Of a stretch of 64,000 nt of DNA, positions 46,274-57,010 are shown one piece after another. Every line of letters begins with the position of its first letter. The stretch's first letter is position 1. The translations under genes were made by a program, and so were the position numbers. The notes below the pieces were generated by a model. It searched no databases and was not told the DNA's origin. It was given only the letters and a program-made list of their open reading frames with translations. Origin of the DNA: Muscardinus avellanarius (Eukaryota; Chordata; Mammalia; Rodentia; Gliridae); assembly GCA_963383645.1 (NCBI GenBank), contig OY726563.1:28056821-28120820 (forward strand), read 5' to 3'.

Positions 46274-46472
46274 TCAGGCGTGGTGGCGCACACTTGTAAT
46301 CCCCAAGCTTGGGAGGCAGAGACAGGAGGATTGCGCAGGTTTGAAGCCAGCCTCAGCTGGCTTAAAAGACCCTGTTTCCAAATAAAATATAAAATAGGTC
46401 TGGGAGTGTAGTCCAGAGGTAGAGGGCCCCTAGGTTCCATCCCCAGTACCACCAAAAAAAAAAAAAAAGAAC
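46274..46472 (+). mobile_element. B1-ID SINE, short subfamily
   Basis: Forward copy with aagccagcctcagctggcttaaaagacc and an A15 tail. TSD aaagatattttctt at 46260-46273 and 46473-46486, perfect over 14 bp. Its ID end reads ggcccctaggttccatcccc, the long-type version, so it is intermediate between the two subtypes. Confidence 0.96.
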
Positions 46473-46929
46473 AAAGATATTTTCTTCATATGACCTATCT
46501 TGACTATCTTATTTTGCATCCTGTCTTCATCACATACCCTGTTCATTAAGTTTGCAAAAAGTTATTAGAGCAGGTAATAAAAATTCTAATCCTTCTATAC
46601 TCAGGACTCTAGTAGGCCTATAGTGAACCACATTAATAAGTTCAGCTCGCCCATCTGGTTCATGTTGACTAATAAAATATGATTATGAATGACATTTCTG
46701 TCTGGAAGCCTTTAGGAGTCAACATTTAATTTGCTACTTTCTCTCTGTATAGATACAGATAGATAGAGGTAGATATATAGTTTGTTTTAATTTTTTACCA
46801 TATAATATATCACTTCATAACATACTATATGTAATTTATTTTGGTATTGTTTCAAAGATAATTAAGATGTATAAACAATAAAATTACTAGGAATAATATG
46901 AATAAATGAAGGATATTTATAGAAATATT

Positions 46930-47112
46930 AAAGTTTTTTATTTATTTATTTATTTTTTATTTTTAATTGGTGCACTGTATTCATACATCATAATGGGATA
47001 CATACTTTTGTAGACATACATGCACACATTGCCCAGTCAGCCCCCACCCGATCCCCACCCCATTCTCTCCCTATCCCTCCCTCCCATGCTTGGCTTAGTG
47101 ATTGACATCTAG
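46930..47112 (-). mobile_element. L1 3' UTR-only insertion, antisense
   Basis: T-rich start, then ttttaattggtgcactgtattcatac, ccccacccgatccccaccccattctctccc and ccatgcttggcttagtgattgaca: the complete complement of the young L1 3' end, without any ORF2. Confidence 0.9.
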
Positions 47113-47299
47113 TATTATAGCAATTTATCAAAAATTAAAAATGATAATCTCACATAACAGTTTCATTTGTCTGATACCAAGCTTTTGATGACTTAAAGAA
47201 AACATTTCAATATTTCTTTTTGCTTTCTTTCTTACCAGAGAATCTATTTTTTCTATTTTTTAGGTGAAACTATCATATATTTATATATTTATTTTTCAG

Positions 47300-48000
47300 A
47301 AAAAAATCTATCCTAATATGGAATATGGACTCTAGGTACCCACAATGATCTTGAAAAAGAACAAAGCTAGAAGATGTATATTTTCTGATTTCAAACCATA
47401 TAAAGCTACAATAATTGAAACAGTGTAGTACTATTCAAAAGGCAGATATATAAACCATTGGAGTTAAATAAAAGCCTAGAGCTAAATTCTTCCCTATATT
47501 GTCAAGTTATTTTTGACAAGGTTTCCACGAACATTTGGTGGTGGGAATAATAATCTTTTAACTAAATATTGTTGAAAAATAATAATTACATGGAAAAGAA
47601 TAAAATTGGACCCTTACCTAATCCCATATACAAATATTAACTCAAAATATATAAAAGACCTAAATATAAATCTTAAGACTATAAACTTTTAGGAGAAAAT
47701 CTGGGTCATAAAACCTTACAACATTGAAATTGGCAGTGATTTCCTGGTTATGATTTCAATGGCACAGGCAACAGAAGAGTATACAAACTCCCTAAAAAAT
47801 AAAAAACATATTGTATATCCAAAAACAATGTAAACAGAGTTAACAGTTACTAATAGAATGGGATAAAATATTTCCAAATGCTATATCTGAAGGTATATTA
47901 ATATTCCAAATAGAAATCCTAAAAATTAACAACAATAAAGGCAAACAATACCATTTAGAGATAGGTAAAAGACTAACATAAATAATGAATCTCCACAGAT
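47300..48000 (+). pseudogene. Old L1 ORF2 remnant, forward
   Basis: Shows tgatcttgaaaaagaacaaagctagaag, ctacaataattgaaacagtgtagtac, atataaaagacctaaatataaatc, tttaggagaaaatctgggtc and gataggtaaaagactaac: ORF2 downstream of the reverse-transcriptase domain. Many stops. It ends abruptly where the reversed L1 begins. Confidence 0.8.
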
Positions 48001-48008
48001 AACCAATC

Positions 48009-48926
48009 TTAGTTGACTCTTGGATGGAAACTCTTGTTTCTCTGGTTCTGGTGTGTGTTACCTATTTCTTCTTTGTAGTTAATCTCTTTGAGTATTTTCT
48101 CTAGTGCTGGTTTTGAAGACAAAAATTCCTTCAGTTTCTGTTTGTCATGGAAGCTTCTTATTTCTCCATCTAATTTGATAGAAAGTTTTGCTGGGTAGGA
48201 AATTTTTGGCTGGAAGTTGTTTTCTTTCAAAATTGGGAATATGTTACTCCAAGCCCTTCTGGCTCTCATAACTTGGTTTGGGAAGTCTGGAGTGATTCAA
48301 ATTGGTTTGCCTCTGAATGTCACTTGGCCCTTTGTTTTTGTTGCCTTTAAGATTCTCTGCTTGGCTTCCACATTGGTCATTTTGACAATTATGTGGCGTG
48401 GGGATCCTCTTCTCCGATCCTGTCTAAAGGGAGTTCTATACGTTTCCTGGACCTGCGTATCGACCTCTTGCTCTATGTTTGGAAAATTTTCTGCTATTAC
48501 TTCCTTGAAGAGATTGTTGATCCCTTTGGTTCCACTTTCTTTTCCCTCCTCTATTCCAATTATTCTTAGGTTAGCTCTCTTAAAATGGGCCCATATTTCT
48601 TCAATATCAGATTCCTGCTGTCGGTTTTTTTTTCCTAGATTAGAAACTATGCGTTCATTTTTGGAATGATCATCTTCTAAGAGCGAGATTCTGTTCTCCA
48701 TGTGTTCTAATCGGTTGTTTGTGCTTTGAATTGAGGCCTTTACTTCATTAATTGCATCCTTTATCTCTTTTTGGCTCTCTCTGAGTTCTTTTCGAAGCAC
48801 CTCTATTATTTCTACAGTTATTTTCCTGATTTGATCGTCTAGAAATCTCTGATTTTCTGTTTTATCGGGTTCTGATGTTGTGGGGTTGTGAGCATTCATT
48901 GCTCCAGTATTATTCCTCTTTCCCAT
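48009..48926 (-). pseudogene. L1 ORF1 with one in-frame stop
   Basis: The frame opens with MGKRNNTGAMN and spans 305 sense codons counting a single internal TGA at residue 210 (48297-48299), which interrupts GKPI..ITPDFPNQV. In related L1s this residue is Arg, so a CGA-to-TGA CpG transition is the likely cause. Downstream the same frame continues open through ARRAWSNIFPILKENNFQ and ISYPAKLS to the stop at 48009. The first third predicts a coiled coil (charged heptads from about residue 30 to 110), then the RNA-binding RRM-like part (..RIIGIEEGKE..) and the C-terminal domain. ORF1p normally forms trimers that coat L1 RNA; this copy would yield only a truncated product. Confidence 0.93.
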
Positions 48927-49735
48927 GATTTAGGAAGTTCGTGCCTTCTCTGGGTTCTTCCCTTGGGTCACTATGACTTCACTTAAGGTGCTCTGGATCT
49001 CGAGTCAGTAGTATCTCAGACCCCACTACTCCTTTACTGGGTTGTCTCACAGAGTCTCCGACCCAGAGAGTCGATAGAGGCTGCTTTAGACTGTGGGGGG
49101 TGCCAGGTTGCACGTTCTCCTATGGTGTGATATCACTGCCACCGCCCCTCTCCCACTGGGTCAAGTCCCAGTGAGTACAGTACTGGGATTTCTCCGCTGT
49201 GGCCCACAATTTGACTCACTGTTCTTGAGTACGCAGATGTAGCTGTACTGAATTCGGTGAATTCGGTGCTGTTGCTGACGGTGGCAATATGGCGCCGCTG
49301 CTACGCCCTCGGCTATGGGGCTGGCGTTTTTTTTTCTTGGTTTTGATTTCCCCTCTGAATCCCTGCAGCGTGTGCTGAGCTCAGCCACTGGGAGCTTTAG
49401 ATGCCCTCTGCGCCGAGAAATCTCGCCTGGCTGTTCCGCAGCGGCTCCCCTCGGCTTGCTGTGGCCGTCCCGTGAATTCGCCGGTGCCGCCAGCAGTATG
49501 GCTCTGCTGCCGCTTCCTCGGCGTCAAGTCGCGTCCTCGGGCGTGAGGATCTCCTCTGTGGCTCTGTTCTCAGTCCGCTTTCTCTCTGGAGCCTGGTGAT
49601 TTTTTTTGTTTCTCTGATGATGTTGTTTTCTGGCTTTGAAAGGCGCTGATTTTGTGGTAATGGAGATTTGTTGTTAGCGGGGCTCTTAAGCCCCGCTTTT
49701 CTCGGTCGCCATCTTCCCGGAAGTCTCAACAACTT
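48927..49735 (-). promoter_or_regulatory. L1 5' UTR / internal promoter
   Basis: About 800 bp, CpG-rich and C/G-biased, directly upstream of ORF1. At its very start on the minus strand is aagatggc (plus 49708-49715), matching the YY1 core that sets the L1 start site, next to an ETS-type cttccgg (plus 49717-49723). A second ggcgccatattgcc block occurs near 49287-49300. Both strands carry frames of about 75-111 codons, attributable to GC content. Confidence 0.75.
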
Positions 49736-49865
49736 TCCCTTTTCTAAAGTTTTATTTTAAGTTAGGAAAAGATAGAAAACCTCAAGCAGGTTTAAAAGCC
49801 CATTCCTCAAGGTCTTCAAGGTCACTCTTTCTGGGGACCACCAGTGAGGGGGGCTGCTTTGTCCT

Positions 49866-50037
49866 CTATCTGAAACATATCAAAATCAATCAGTAAGCCA
49901 AACATGACAAGAAGGGAGGGGGAAGTGAATGGGGTGGGAATTAGAGGAGGGCAAAATGAGTGATGTGTACATGTTTGCCTCTACCATCTTGTACCTCATT
50001 AAGATGTATGACCAATAAAAATTAAGAGAAATAAAAT
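49866..50037 (+). mobile_element. L1 3' UTR, forward
   Basis: Shows aacatatcaaaatcaatcagtaagcc, gaagggagggggaagtgaatggggtggg, gtgatgtgtacatg and gatgtatgaccaataaaaatt: the standard young 3' end. It may be the 3' half of the reversed L1 next to it. Confidence 0.88.
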
Positions 50038-50065
50038 ACCAAAAAATTTCAAGTTAACATCTTAG

Positions 50066-50230
50066 TTTTGCTAGATATGATAGCACATACATGCAATATC
50101 AGGACTTGGGAGATAGACAGTATTGTAGGTTTGAAACCAGCCTCGGCAACTTAGTTTCAAAATTAAAAAAAAGGGCTGGGGATGTAACTCAGTAGTAAAA
50201 TATCCCTGGATTCAATCCCCTCTACCAAAA
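50066..50230 (+). mobile_element. B1-ID SINE, diverged
   Basis: Degraded B1 half (ctagatatgatagcacatacatgc) but a clear ID half (gggctggggatgtaactcagtagtaaaat..ctggattcaatcccc). Confidence 0.8.
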
Positions 50231-51271
50231 ACATCCTGGTTTTAAGCGTTAGAAATAATTTTGTGATTTTTATACTCAGGTTATGAAGTACACTTGCAAA
50301 TATCTCTGAAAAAATGTTACTTCAAAGCTGAGAAGTGCTATAAGAGTCTCTGAGCACAGCGAGCAAGGAAGAGGTAGTATACTCAATATACACTGTTCCA
50401 GAATAATGATTTTCAATTAGGATTTAAATTTTGAGATTTTAAATATTTAATTATAATATATTTTCTGATAAATTATGAGATACCTTTAATGGTAATATTG
50501 AATATTTTCTTATTTCTACTGTTCTCGATTCCTTCCATTTTCAAAGAAAGGGGTATCATCCCTCCTGTATAAACTTGAGTTTAAATAAATAAATAAATAA
50601 ATAAACCCTTCTCATACTTCCATACAAAATAATGCCACTTGTTATAAAATACCACAGTTACAATATAATTCATAAACTCCATTACCTCTTTAGATATTTT
50701 TCTCCTCCCACCAGCAGCCCCAGATAAGAATTCTATAAAGCATAGAACTATTTAAAAAGAGGAAAGGGGACAGCTAATACACCACAAACAAGGAGAGTCC
50801 ATATGCAAAGAAGACTAAATTTAACTTTTTATCTGAGAGATTCCCACTGCTTAGCCTTCCTGCAAATGCAAAGACAAGTTACCAGTTTCAAAGTGAAAAA
50901 TGGGTGTCGTGAACCCTGTTGCTTTGCCCTCATTTTTTTGCCTCTTGTCTATTTTATCGCTATTTGCATAATTAGTCTAAGAACTACTTTGCTGTCTATA
51001 CTCCCAGATCTTGTAAAAATGCCAGCAGGAGGACTGGAGATGATTTTAAAAATCATGTATTCAATTATTTTTAAGAAAGCAAAGGAGCTCTTGTTCTCTT
51101 TTTTTTTAATCTGCTCATATTTTAAAATTTTTATTATTTTTATTTGTATTGTATTTTAATTAACAGGTATTAATTGATCTTGGTGTCAGCTACACAGAAT
51201 CAGATGTGCTTAAATTAAATTGTAAATTGACTTTTACTATATTTTATGTATTATTATCAATTTAATTTTGT
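50231..51271. other. Unassigned DNA
   Basis: No gene recognised; a short (AAAT)n tract lies at 50583-50606. The 118-codon frame at 50803-51159 is hydrophobic and AT-rich, without homology that I recognise. Confidence 0.4.
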
Positions 51272-51470
51272 TTACTAGTGATTGAACTCAGTGGCATTCT
51301 ACCTCAGAGCTACATCCCCAAGTCCTATTTTATTTTTTATTTTGAAACACGGTCTTGCTAAGTTTCTTAGGGCCTTGCTAAATTGCTGAGGCTGGCTTCA
51401 AAAGTATAATACTCCTGTCTCAGCCTCCCAAGTACTGGGATTACAGGCCTGCATCACTACACCTGACTGG
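51272..51470 (-). mobile_element. B1-ID dimeric SINE
   Basis: Minus-strand long type, diverged: gattgaactcagtggcattctacctcagagctacatcccc..ggcctgcatcactacacctgac. Confidence 0.9.
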
Positions 51471-51642
51471 CCTTTGACAATGTAACCAAATTCCACTAAA
51501 ATCTCAATGAATTTATTCTTTACACCTTCCGTTGTGTGTATATATAATTTTTGTTAAAATATTTACAAGGACAGAAATGCAATCTCCAAAGAATGTGCTC
51601 TTGATGTGATGAGTTCTATGGAATGAGAACATTAAGAGATAG

Positions 51643-51852
51643 TGCCAGGTATAATATCACATGCTTGTAATCCCATTACGTGGGAGGCTGAGACAAGAGG
51701 ATCACAGATTTGAGGTCAGCCTCAGCAACTTAGTGAGACTCTCAGCAAATTAGCAAGACCCTGTTTTAAAACTTAAAAACAATAATAATAAAACTAGAGA
51801 TACAGCTCAGAAGTAGAATGCCCCTGGGTTCAATCACCAATGTTAAAAAAGG
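51643..51852 (+). mobile_element. B1-ID dimeric SINE
   Basis: Forward long type: tgccaggtataatatcacatgcttgtaatccc, cagcctcagcaacttagtgagactctcagc, gcccctgggttcaatcacc. Confidence 0.9.
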
Positions 51853-52294
51853 AAAAAATACAACAAAATTCCCATACTGCATCATGAATTATCTTCTTTC
51901 TTTTATAATCTTATGGGTTATACTATTCTTAACTTTTACCTCATTGATCCTCCTATTTATTTCTACTAACTTCTGTTGTATAGTTTTTCTTTATCCTAAT
52001 ACCTCCTAGTTCCATCTTTGACTAATTATAAATTCTTACCTCCCTCATATGTTTGGTTCAATCTACCATTAGTGATCTCTCTTTTAAGATTCTGAGACTT
52101 AGTGCTTTGTGTAGTGCTCCAAACAAAGCCCCTCTTAGCACAATTCAATCTTGTGGGTGAAAAGTCAGGGCAGTTATAGTTCACATCAGTCTTCAGTCTA
52201 TATTCTGCATCATGGTTGTATCATGCCCTTAAACACTAGGCTTTCTGACATTTCATACTATTGAAGCTTATGTTTTTGGTCATAGAGTATTAAA
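51853..52294. other. Unassigned DNA
   Basis: No gene or named repeat recognised. Confidence 0.4.
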
Positions 52295-52309
52295 AAAAGC
52301 ATAAGCAAG

Positions 52310-52558
52310 TCCTGGGTGGTTGCGCAAGCTTGTAATTCCAGCATTTCAGAGGCTGAGGCACGGTTCAAGGACAGCCTCAGCTACTTAGTGAGACCCTTTG
52401 CAAATCAATGAGAACCTGTTTCAAAATAAAGAATAAAAAACAGTGCTGGGGGTGGGGCTGTAGCATGGAAGCAGAATGCCCCTGTGTTCCACTCCTAGTA
52501 CTGCAAAGAAAAGAAAAGAAAAGAAAAGAAAAGAAAAGAAAAGAAAAGAAAAGAAAAG
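52310..52558 (+). mobile_element. B1-ID SINE with (AAAAG)n tail
   Basis: Forward long type (tcctgggtggttgcgcaagcttgtaattccagc..cccctgtgttccactcc) with a tail of about 11 AAAAG units (52505-52560). TSD aaaagcataagcaag (52295-52309) / aaaagcatgggcaag (52559-52573), 13 of 15. Confidence 0.94.
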
Positions 52559-52604
52559 AAAAGCATGGGCAAGAAAAATTGTACTAGATGAATACTGAAT
52601 TGAA

Positions 52605-52845
52605 ATTTTCTTCAATAGCCCTACAATATGGGAAAGGTTGTGGTTAAAAAGTTTAAGAACATAAGCATCAGGGTTAAAGAAAAAAGGTATGTTTAAATTC
52701 CAACTCCACCATGTACTTAATTTGCATTTTAATTTCTTCACCCATAAAATGAAAACACAAAACCATACTTCACATGATTTTATAAAGACCCTGCTATAAA
52801 TATTTCAAAAGTACTGAGTACAGTGCCTGATATATAGTGTTTATA
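52605..52845 (+). mobile_element. MIR SINE
   Basis: Forward MIR: gttgtggttaaaaagtttaagaac, tttaaattccaactccaccatg, aatttcttcacccataaaatg, gagtacagtgcctgatatatagtg. Confidence 0.82.
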
Positions 52846-52857
52846 GAATTTGAAAGT

Positions 52858-53583
52858 TTCTGAATCTTGTATTTTCCTCCATTCATCTATGTATCTACTT
52901 TTGTGCCTGTACCATGCTGTTTTTATTACTATGGCTTTATAAGTATAAAGTGAGGTATTGTGATTCTTCCTGCATGGTTTTTGTTGCTGAGAATTACTTT
53001 GGCTATTCTTGTTTTTTTGTTGCTCCAAATGAATTTAAGGACTGATTGTCTTATGTCTGTGAGTAATGACCTTGGTATTTAATGGATATTGTGTTGAATC
53101 TGTAGATCACTTTTTAAAAAATGACCATTTTGATTATATTAATTCTGCCTATCCAAGAACATGGAAGATCTTTCCATCTTCTAAAGTCTTCTTCGATTTA
53201 TTTTTTAATTTTTTATAATTTTCTTTGTAGAAGTCTTTTACCTTCTTGTTTAAGTTCATTCCTAAATATTTTATTTTATTTTAGTTTATTTTATTTTGTT
53301 TTATTTGTGGAAGACAAAGAAGGAGAAACTATAGATGAGTAAACAAGGCAACTTAACTGAGGGGGATGGGAGGGGGAAAGAGGGAAATTCCTAATGTATA
53401 CTATGTACATTCATAAACATATCAAAGTCAATCACTAAGCCAAACATGAGAAAGAAGGAGGATTAGAAAACGGGGTGAGAATTTGGTAAGGGGTAATTGA
53501 GTGATGTGCGCATGTATGTATCCACCATCTTGTACTCAATTAAGATGTATGACTACAATGTACCAATAAAATTTTAAAAAATT
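52858..53583. mobile_element. Twin-primed (inverted) L1
   Basis: 52858-53300 is antisense ORF2 (tgtgcctgtaccatgctgtttttattac, gagaattactttggctattcttg). From about 53310 sense L1 3' UTR follows (ctatagatgagtaaacaaggcaac, gatgtgcgcatgtatgtatccacc, caatgtaccaataaaatttt). The repeat tttgaaagt flanks the whole (52849-52857 and 53584-53592), supporting a single insertion whose 5' part was inverted during integration. Confidence 0.85.
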
Positions 53584-53592
53584 TTTGAAAGT

Positions 53593-54209
53593 AAGTAATT
53601 CTGATAAATTTTAAAATTCAATTTAAAGAAACTGTTTTACTGTGTAGGATGAAGTGAATTTCTGTGTGAACTAAACCTTTAATTACTATTACTGGATATG
53701 GTTGAAGATTGGTTCCTTTAGCAGTGATACAGTGGGAAAAGTCAATCGGAGGAAAGGAGAATTGATAAACTGCATCCTTGTTATCTGTTTGCTATATTAT
53801 TGTAAATCTTTATAACAGAACTTATCTATCCAGCTCTGATAAAAGTAGCTTTCTACTTGGGTGAACCCAAGTTATTAAATGGTGGAAAGAAAATACTATT
53901 GTAGCTTGGTTCCAGTTTATACTCAAAGAGTTGGCTAGAATACTGACTTTCTCTTTTCTAGATTCACTGTCCAAATGAATTTTGTATGTGTGAAAGATAT
54001 TTTATATGTGTAAATATGTATAATTACATAAATCAGATTTTATGTATTTTATTGTCCACAGTGAACCTATTTTTGTTATTGGTATAGAAATTACGTTAGA
54101 TTTCTTTATTTGCCTATAGAATGAAAACCATGCTACTGAATAGAATGGGAATTAAGAGAACTGGATTTCATAACCAGGAATGGTAGCTTGTTTAAGTCTA
54201 GATTAACAT
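53593..54209. other. Unassigned DNA
   Basis: No gene or named repeat recognised. Confidence 0.4.
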
Positions 54210-54219
54210 TATATTCATT

Positions 54220-54624
54220 ATATTTTATTTTTTATTATTATAATTTTATTTATTTATTTTTATTTTTTATTGGTTCATTGTAATCATACATGACATTGGA
54301 ATACAAGATTTGAGAGGATATACAAGCCCACATCATCCAATTAGCCCTTATCCAATCCCCATCCCATTCCCTCCAACTCCCTCCATCCCATGCTTGATTG
54401 GTGATTATCTTTGATACATTTGTTTACGTACCTCATGAGTCTTAAAGAGGTTCCATCCTCCTCCATCCCATCCCCTCTAATTGGTCACATTAATTGCTTC
54501 TCTATAGGGCCCTTTTTACAACTCGACCTCCTCCTGTTACCCCTTAACTCCTAATTTTGCTAGTTAGGGGAAGCATCTAGTTTTTACTTTCTGTGATATT
54601 TCTCTGTGCATGCTGCATTGCAAA
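54220..54624 (-). mobile_element. L1-like 3' UTR of composite copy 2
   Basis: Collinear with 22738-23109 of copy 1 throughout (tgagaggatatacaagc, catcatccaattagccc, ctctatagggccctttt, gatatttctctgtgcatgc on the plus strand). It ends in an AT-rich tail of about 60 bp with several AAAT units. Confidence 0.88.
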
Positions 54625-56235
54625 TTCCGATCCCACTCTTGACGTCCCCAGTAGAGGCCTGGCCACCCGGAGAACTCTGATCCCGACCTTGCTGGCTCCA
54701 GCACCGGCCTTGCCTCACAGCAGGCTCCAATCCCGGCCTTGCTGGCCCTGGCATCGGCCTATCCCCTCGGCAGGCTCCTATCATGGCCTTGGAGGCTTCA
54801 GCACCGGCCTTGCCTCACGGCAGGCTCTGATCCCGGCCTTGCGGGCCACAGCACCGGCCTAACCCCTCAGTAGGCTCCTATCATGGCCTCGGAGGCCCCA
54901 GCACCAACTTTGCCTTGTGGCAGGCTCCAATCCCGACCTCTCTGGACCCGGCACCAGCCAAATCCATCAGCAGGCTCCGATCCTGGCCTCAGAGGCCCCA
55001 GAACCGGCCTTGCCTCACGGCAGGCTCCAATCCCAGACTGGCTGGCCCTGGCACTGGCCTAACCCCTCAGCAGGCTTTGATCCAGGCCTTGGAGGCTCCA
55101 GCACCAGCCTTGCCTCACAGCAGGCTCCGATCCCATCCACACTGGCCCCGGCACTGGGCTAACCCCTCAGCAGGCTCCAATCCCAGCCTCGGAGACCCCA
55201 GCACTGGCCTTGCCTCGTGGCAGGCACTGATCCCAGCTTTGCTGGCCCCGGCACCAGCCTAACCCCTCAGCAGGCTCCGATCCTGGCCTCAGAGGCCCCA
55301 GCACCGGCCTTGCCTCGTGGCAGGCACCGATCCTGGTTTCGCTGGCCCCGGCACCAGCCTAACCCATTGGCATGCTCCAATCCAGACCTCGAAGGCCCTA
55401 GCACTGGCCTTGCCTCATGGCAGGCTCCGATCCCACATCACTGGACCCTGCACCGGCCTAACGCTTCGGCAGGCTCCTATCCCGGCCTCAGAGGCTTCAG
55501 TAGTGGCCTTCCCTCATGGCAGGCTCCGATCCCGGCCTCAGAGACCCCAGCACCGGCCTTGCCTCATGGCAGGCACCAATCCTGGCCTCACTGGCCCCGG
55601 CACCAGACTAACCCATCGGCAGGCTCCGATACAGACCTTGAAAGCCCCAGCACTGGCTTTGCCTCATGGCAGGCTCCGATCCCGGCCTCAGAGGCCTCAG
55701 TAGTGGCATTGCCTCACGGCAGGCTCCGATCCCGGCTTCGCTGGCCACGGCACCAGCCTTACCCCTCGGCAGGCTCCATTCCAGGCCCCCAGCACCAGCC
55801 TTGGCTCATGGCAGGCTCCAATCCTAGCCTCGCTGGCTCCAGCACCAGCCTAACCCCTCGGCAGGCTCCTATCCTGGCCTTGGAGGCCCCAGTACCAGCC
55901 TCATGGCAGGCTCTGATGCAGCCTCACTGGCCCTGGAACCAGCCTTTCCCCTTGGTAGGCTCCGATACCAGCCTCGGAGGTCCCAGCACTGCCCTTGCCT
56001 CATGGCAGGCTCCGATCCCCGACTCGCTGGCCCCGGCACCAGCCTAACCCCTTGGCAAGCTCCGGTCTTGGCCTTGCTGGCTCCAGCACCGGCCTAACCC
56101 CTCGGCAGGCTCTGGTCCCCGCTTCGGAGGCCCCAGCACCGGCCTTGCCTCATAGCAGGCTCCTATCCCAGCTTTGCTGTCCCTTTCACCAGGCTTACCC
56201 CTCGTCAGGCTCCGATCCGAGCACCCTCTTCACCC
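54625..56235 (-). repeat. VNTR with 100-bp period, copy 2
   Basis: About 16 repeats of the same A/B 50-bp half-unit pair as copy 1, on the plus strand ggcaggctccgatcccggc, then cctaacccctc or ccttgcctcac. Some units are incomplete around 55780 and 55890. It is longer than copy 1 by about six units, consistent with tandem-repeat expansion. Confidence 0.95.
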
Positions 56236-56770
56236 AGTATGTTGTCCCACTTTCCCGAGGGTGAGTGGTGGTAGCATTCTTCCTCTGGGGTTATTTCTTT
56301 AAATGTTCCAGGTGTATTGCATCAGAACTCTGCCTCCCCTGAGTACTGGCCTCTGCCATTGGTGCTGCCTCCACCATTTCATATCTTTCCAAAGCTATTT
56401 TCGCACACTGCATGTTGTCCAGTGTTCCTAAGCATTCGCAATGGTAGCATTCCACTTTTGGGGTAATTTCTTTAGAAGATCCGGGTGGGTTGGATCCGAT
56501 CTCTGCCTCTCCCAAGTACAAGCCTCCACTGCCATTGTGGCCACTGCTGCCCACACCGCCTTCCTCCTAGGTCTCCACTAAACTCTCTCCTTACAGGTGA
56601 TGTCCAGGATTCTTAAGGATGTAGAAGAGAAGCAGTCCTCTTTCGTGGGGAATTTTTCCAAAAGTTCTAGTTCCGTTGGATATGTTATGTCTGCATTTCT
56701 AGTATCCTGGCTTCCGCTGCGGCCATCTTGACCCCTCTCCAATATTTTTCTTTTCTTTTTTCTTTTCCTT
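56236..56770 (-). other. Unique segment of composite copy 2 with YY1-like start
   Basis: Aligns with 24076-24640. At the upstream end the minus strand reads tcaagatggccgc (plus 56719-56731), the YY1-type motif found at L1 5' ends; copy 1 has decayed here to aaggaggtggcgg. The internal ~170-bp duplication seen in copy 1 is also present. A minus-strand frame of 87 codons (56554-56291) includes ITPKVECYHCECLG but ends in a stop, and copy 1 breaks it. Confidence 0.75.
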
Positions 56771-57010
56771 TTTTTTTTTTAATAAGTGAAGACAGCAGGT
56801 GTAGTTTGAGGAAGTTGTGGCTATCAGGCACTCGGTAGCAATGAATTTTTTTTATTTCCTCGCTTCCACAAGTGTAGTTCAAGATTCTGTTGTTCTAAGC
56901 GCACCACAGCCTGGTGAAGCACAGCAGAGCTGGGTTCCTCTGTACCTTCGGTTAGGTATCCTGTTTGGTACCGGACCTCCCGGAACTTGGGCTCGGCCTC
57001 CTGCCTGACA
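56771..57010 (-). other. Extra 5' segment only in composite copy 2
   Basis: Non-repetitive, moderate GC (minus strand: gaggccgagcccaagttcc, ctctgctgtgcttcaccagg, ttagaacaacagaatcttg, cttcctcaaactacacctgc, then ttattaaaaaaaaaaaagg). Absent from copy 1, where the monomers run straight into the A/G-rich junction. Source not recognised; a captured transcript end or an older 5' UTR remnant are possibilities. Confidence 0.6.

Larger units (their letters stand above)
48003..49735 (-). mobile_element. L1 5' UTR and ORF1, reversed, without ORF2
   Basis: On the minus strand the element starts at 49735 with acttccgggaagatggcgacc, a YY1-type start as in full-length L1s. It runs through an ~800 bp GC-rich 5' UTR, contains ORF1 (48926-48009) and stops about 6 bp past the ORF1 stop. 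It has neither ORF2 nor 3' UTR in this orientation. A sense-oriented L1 3' UTR lies 130 bp beyond its 5' end (49866-50037), suggesting one rearranged insertion. No TSD was found. Confidence 0.85.

Noticed and set aside
54593..56264. Long plus-strand open frames rich in Pro, Ala, Gly and Ser (up to 276 codons)
   Set aside because: They are translations of the VNTR in all three frames. The 100-bp period is not a multiple of three, the region is GC-rich and stop-poor, and the element's own sense strand is the minus strand.
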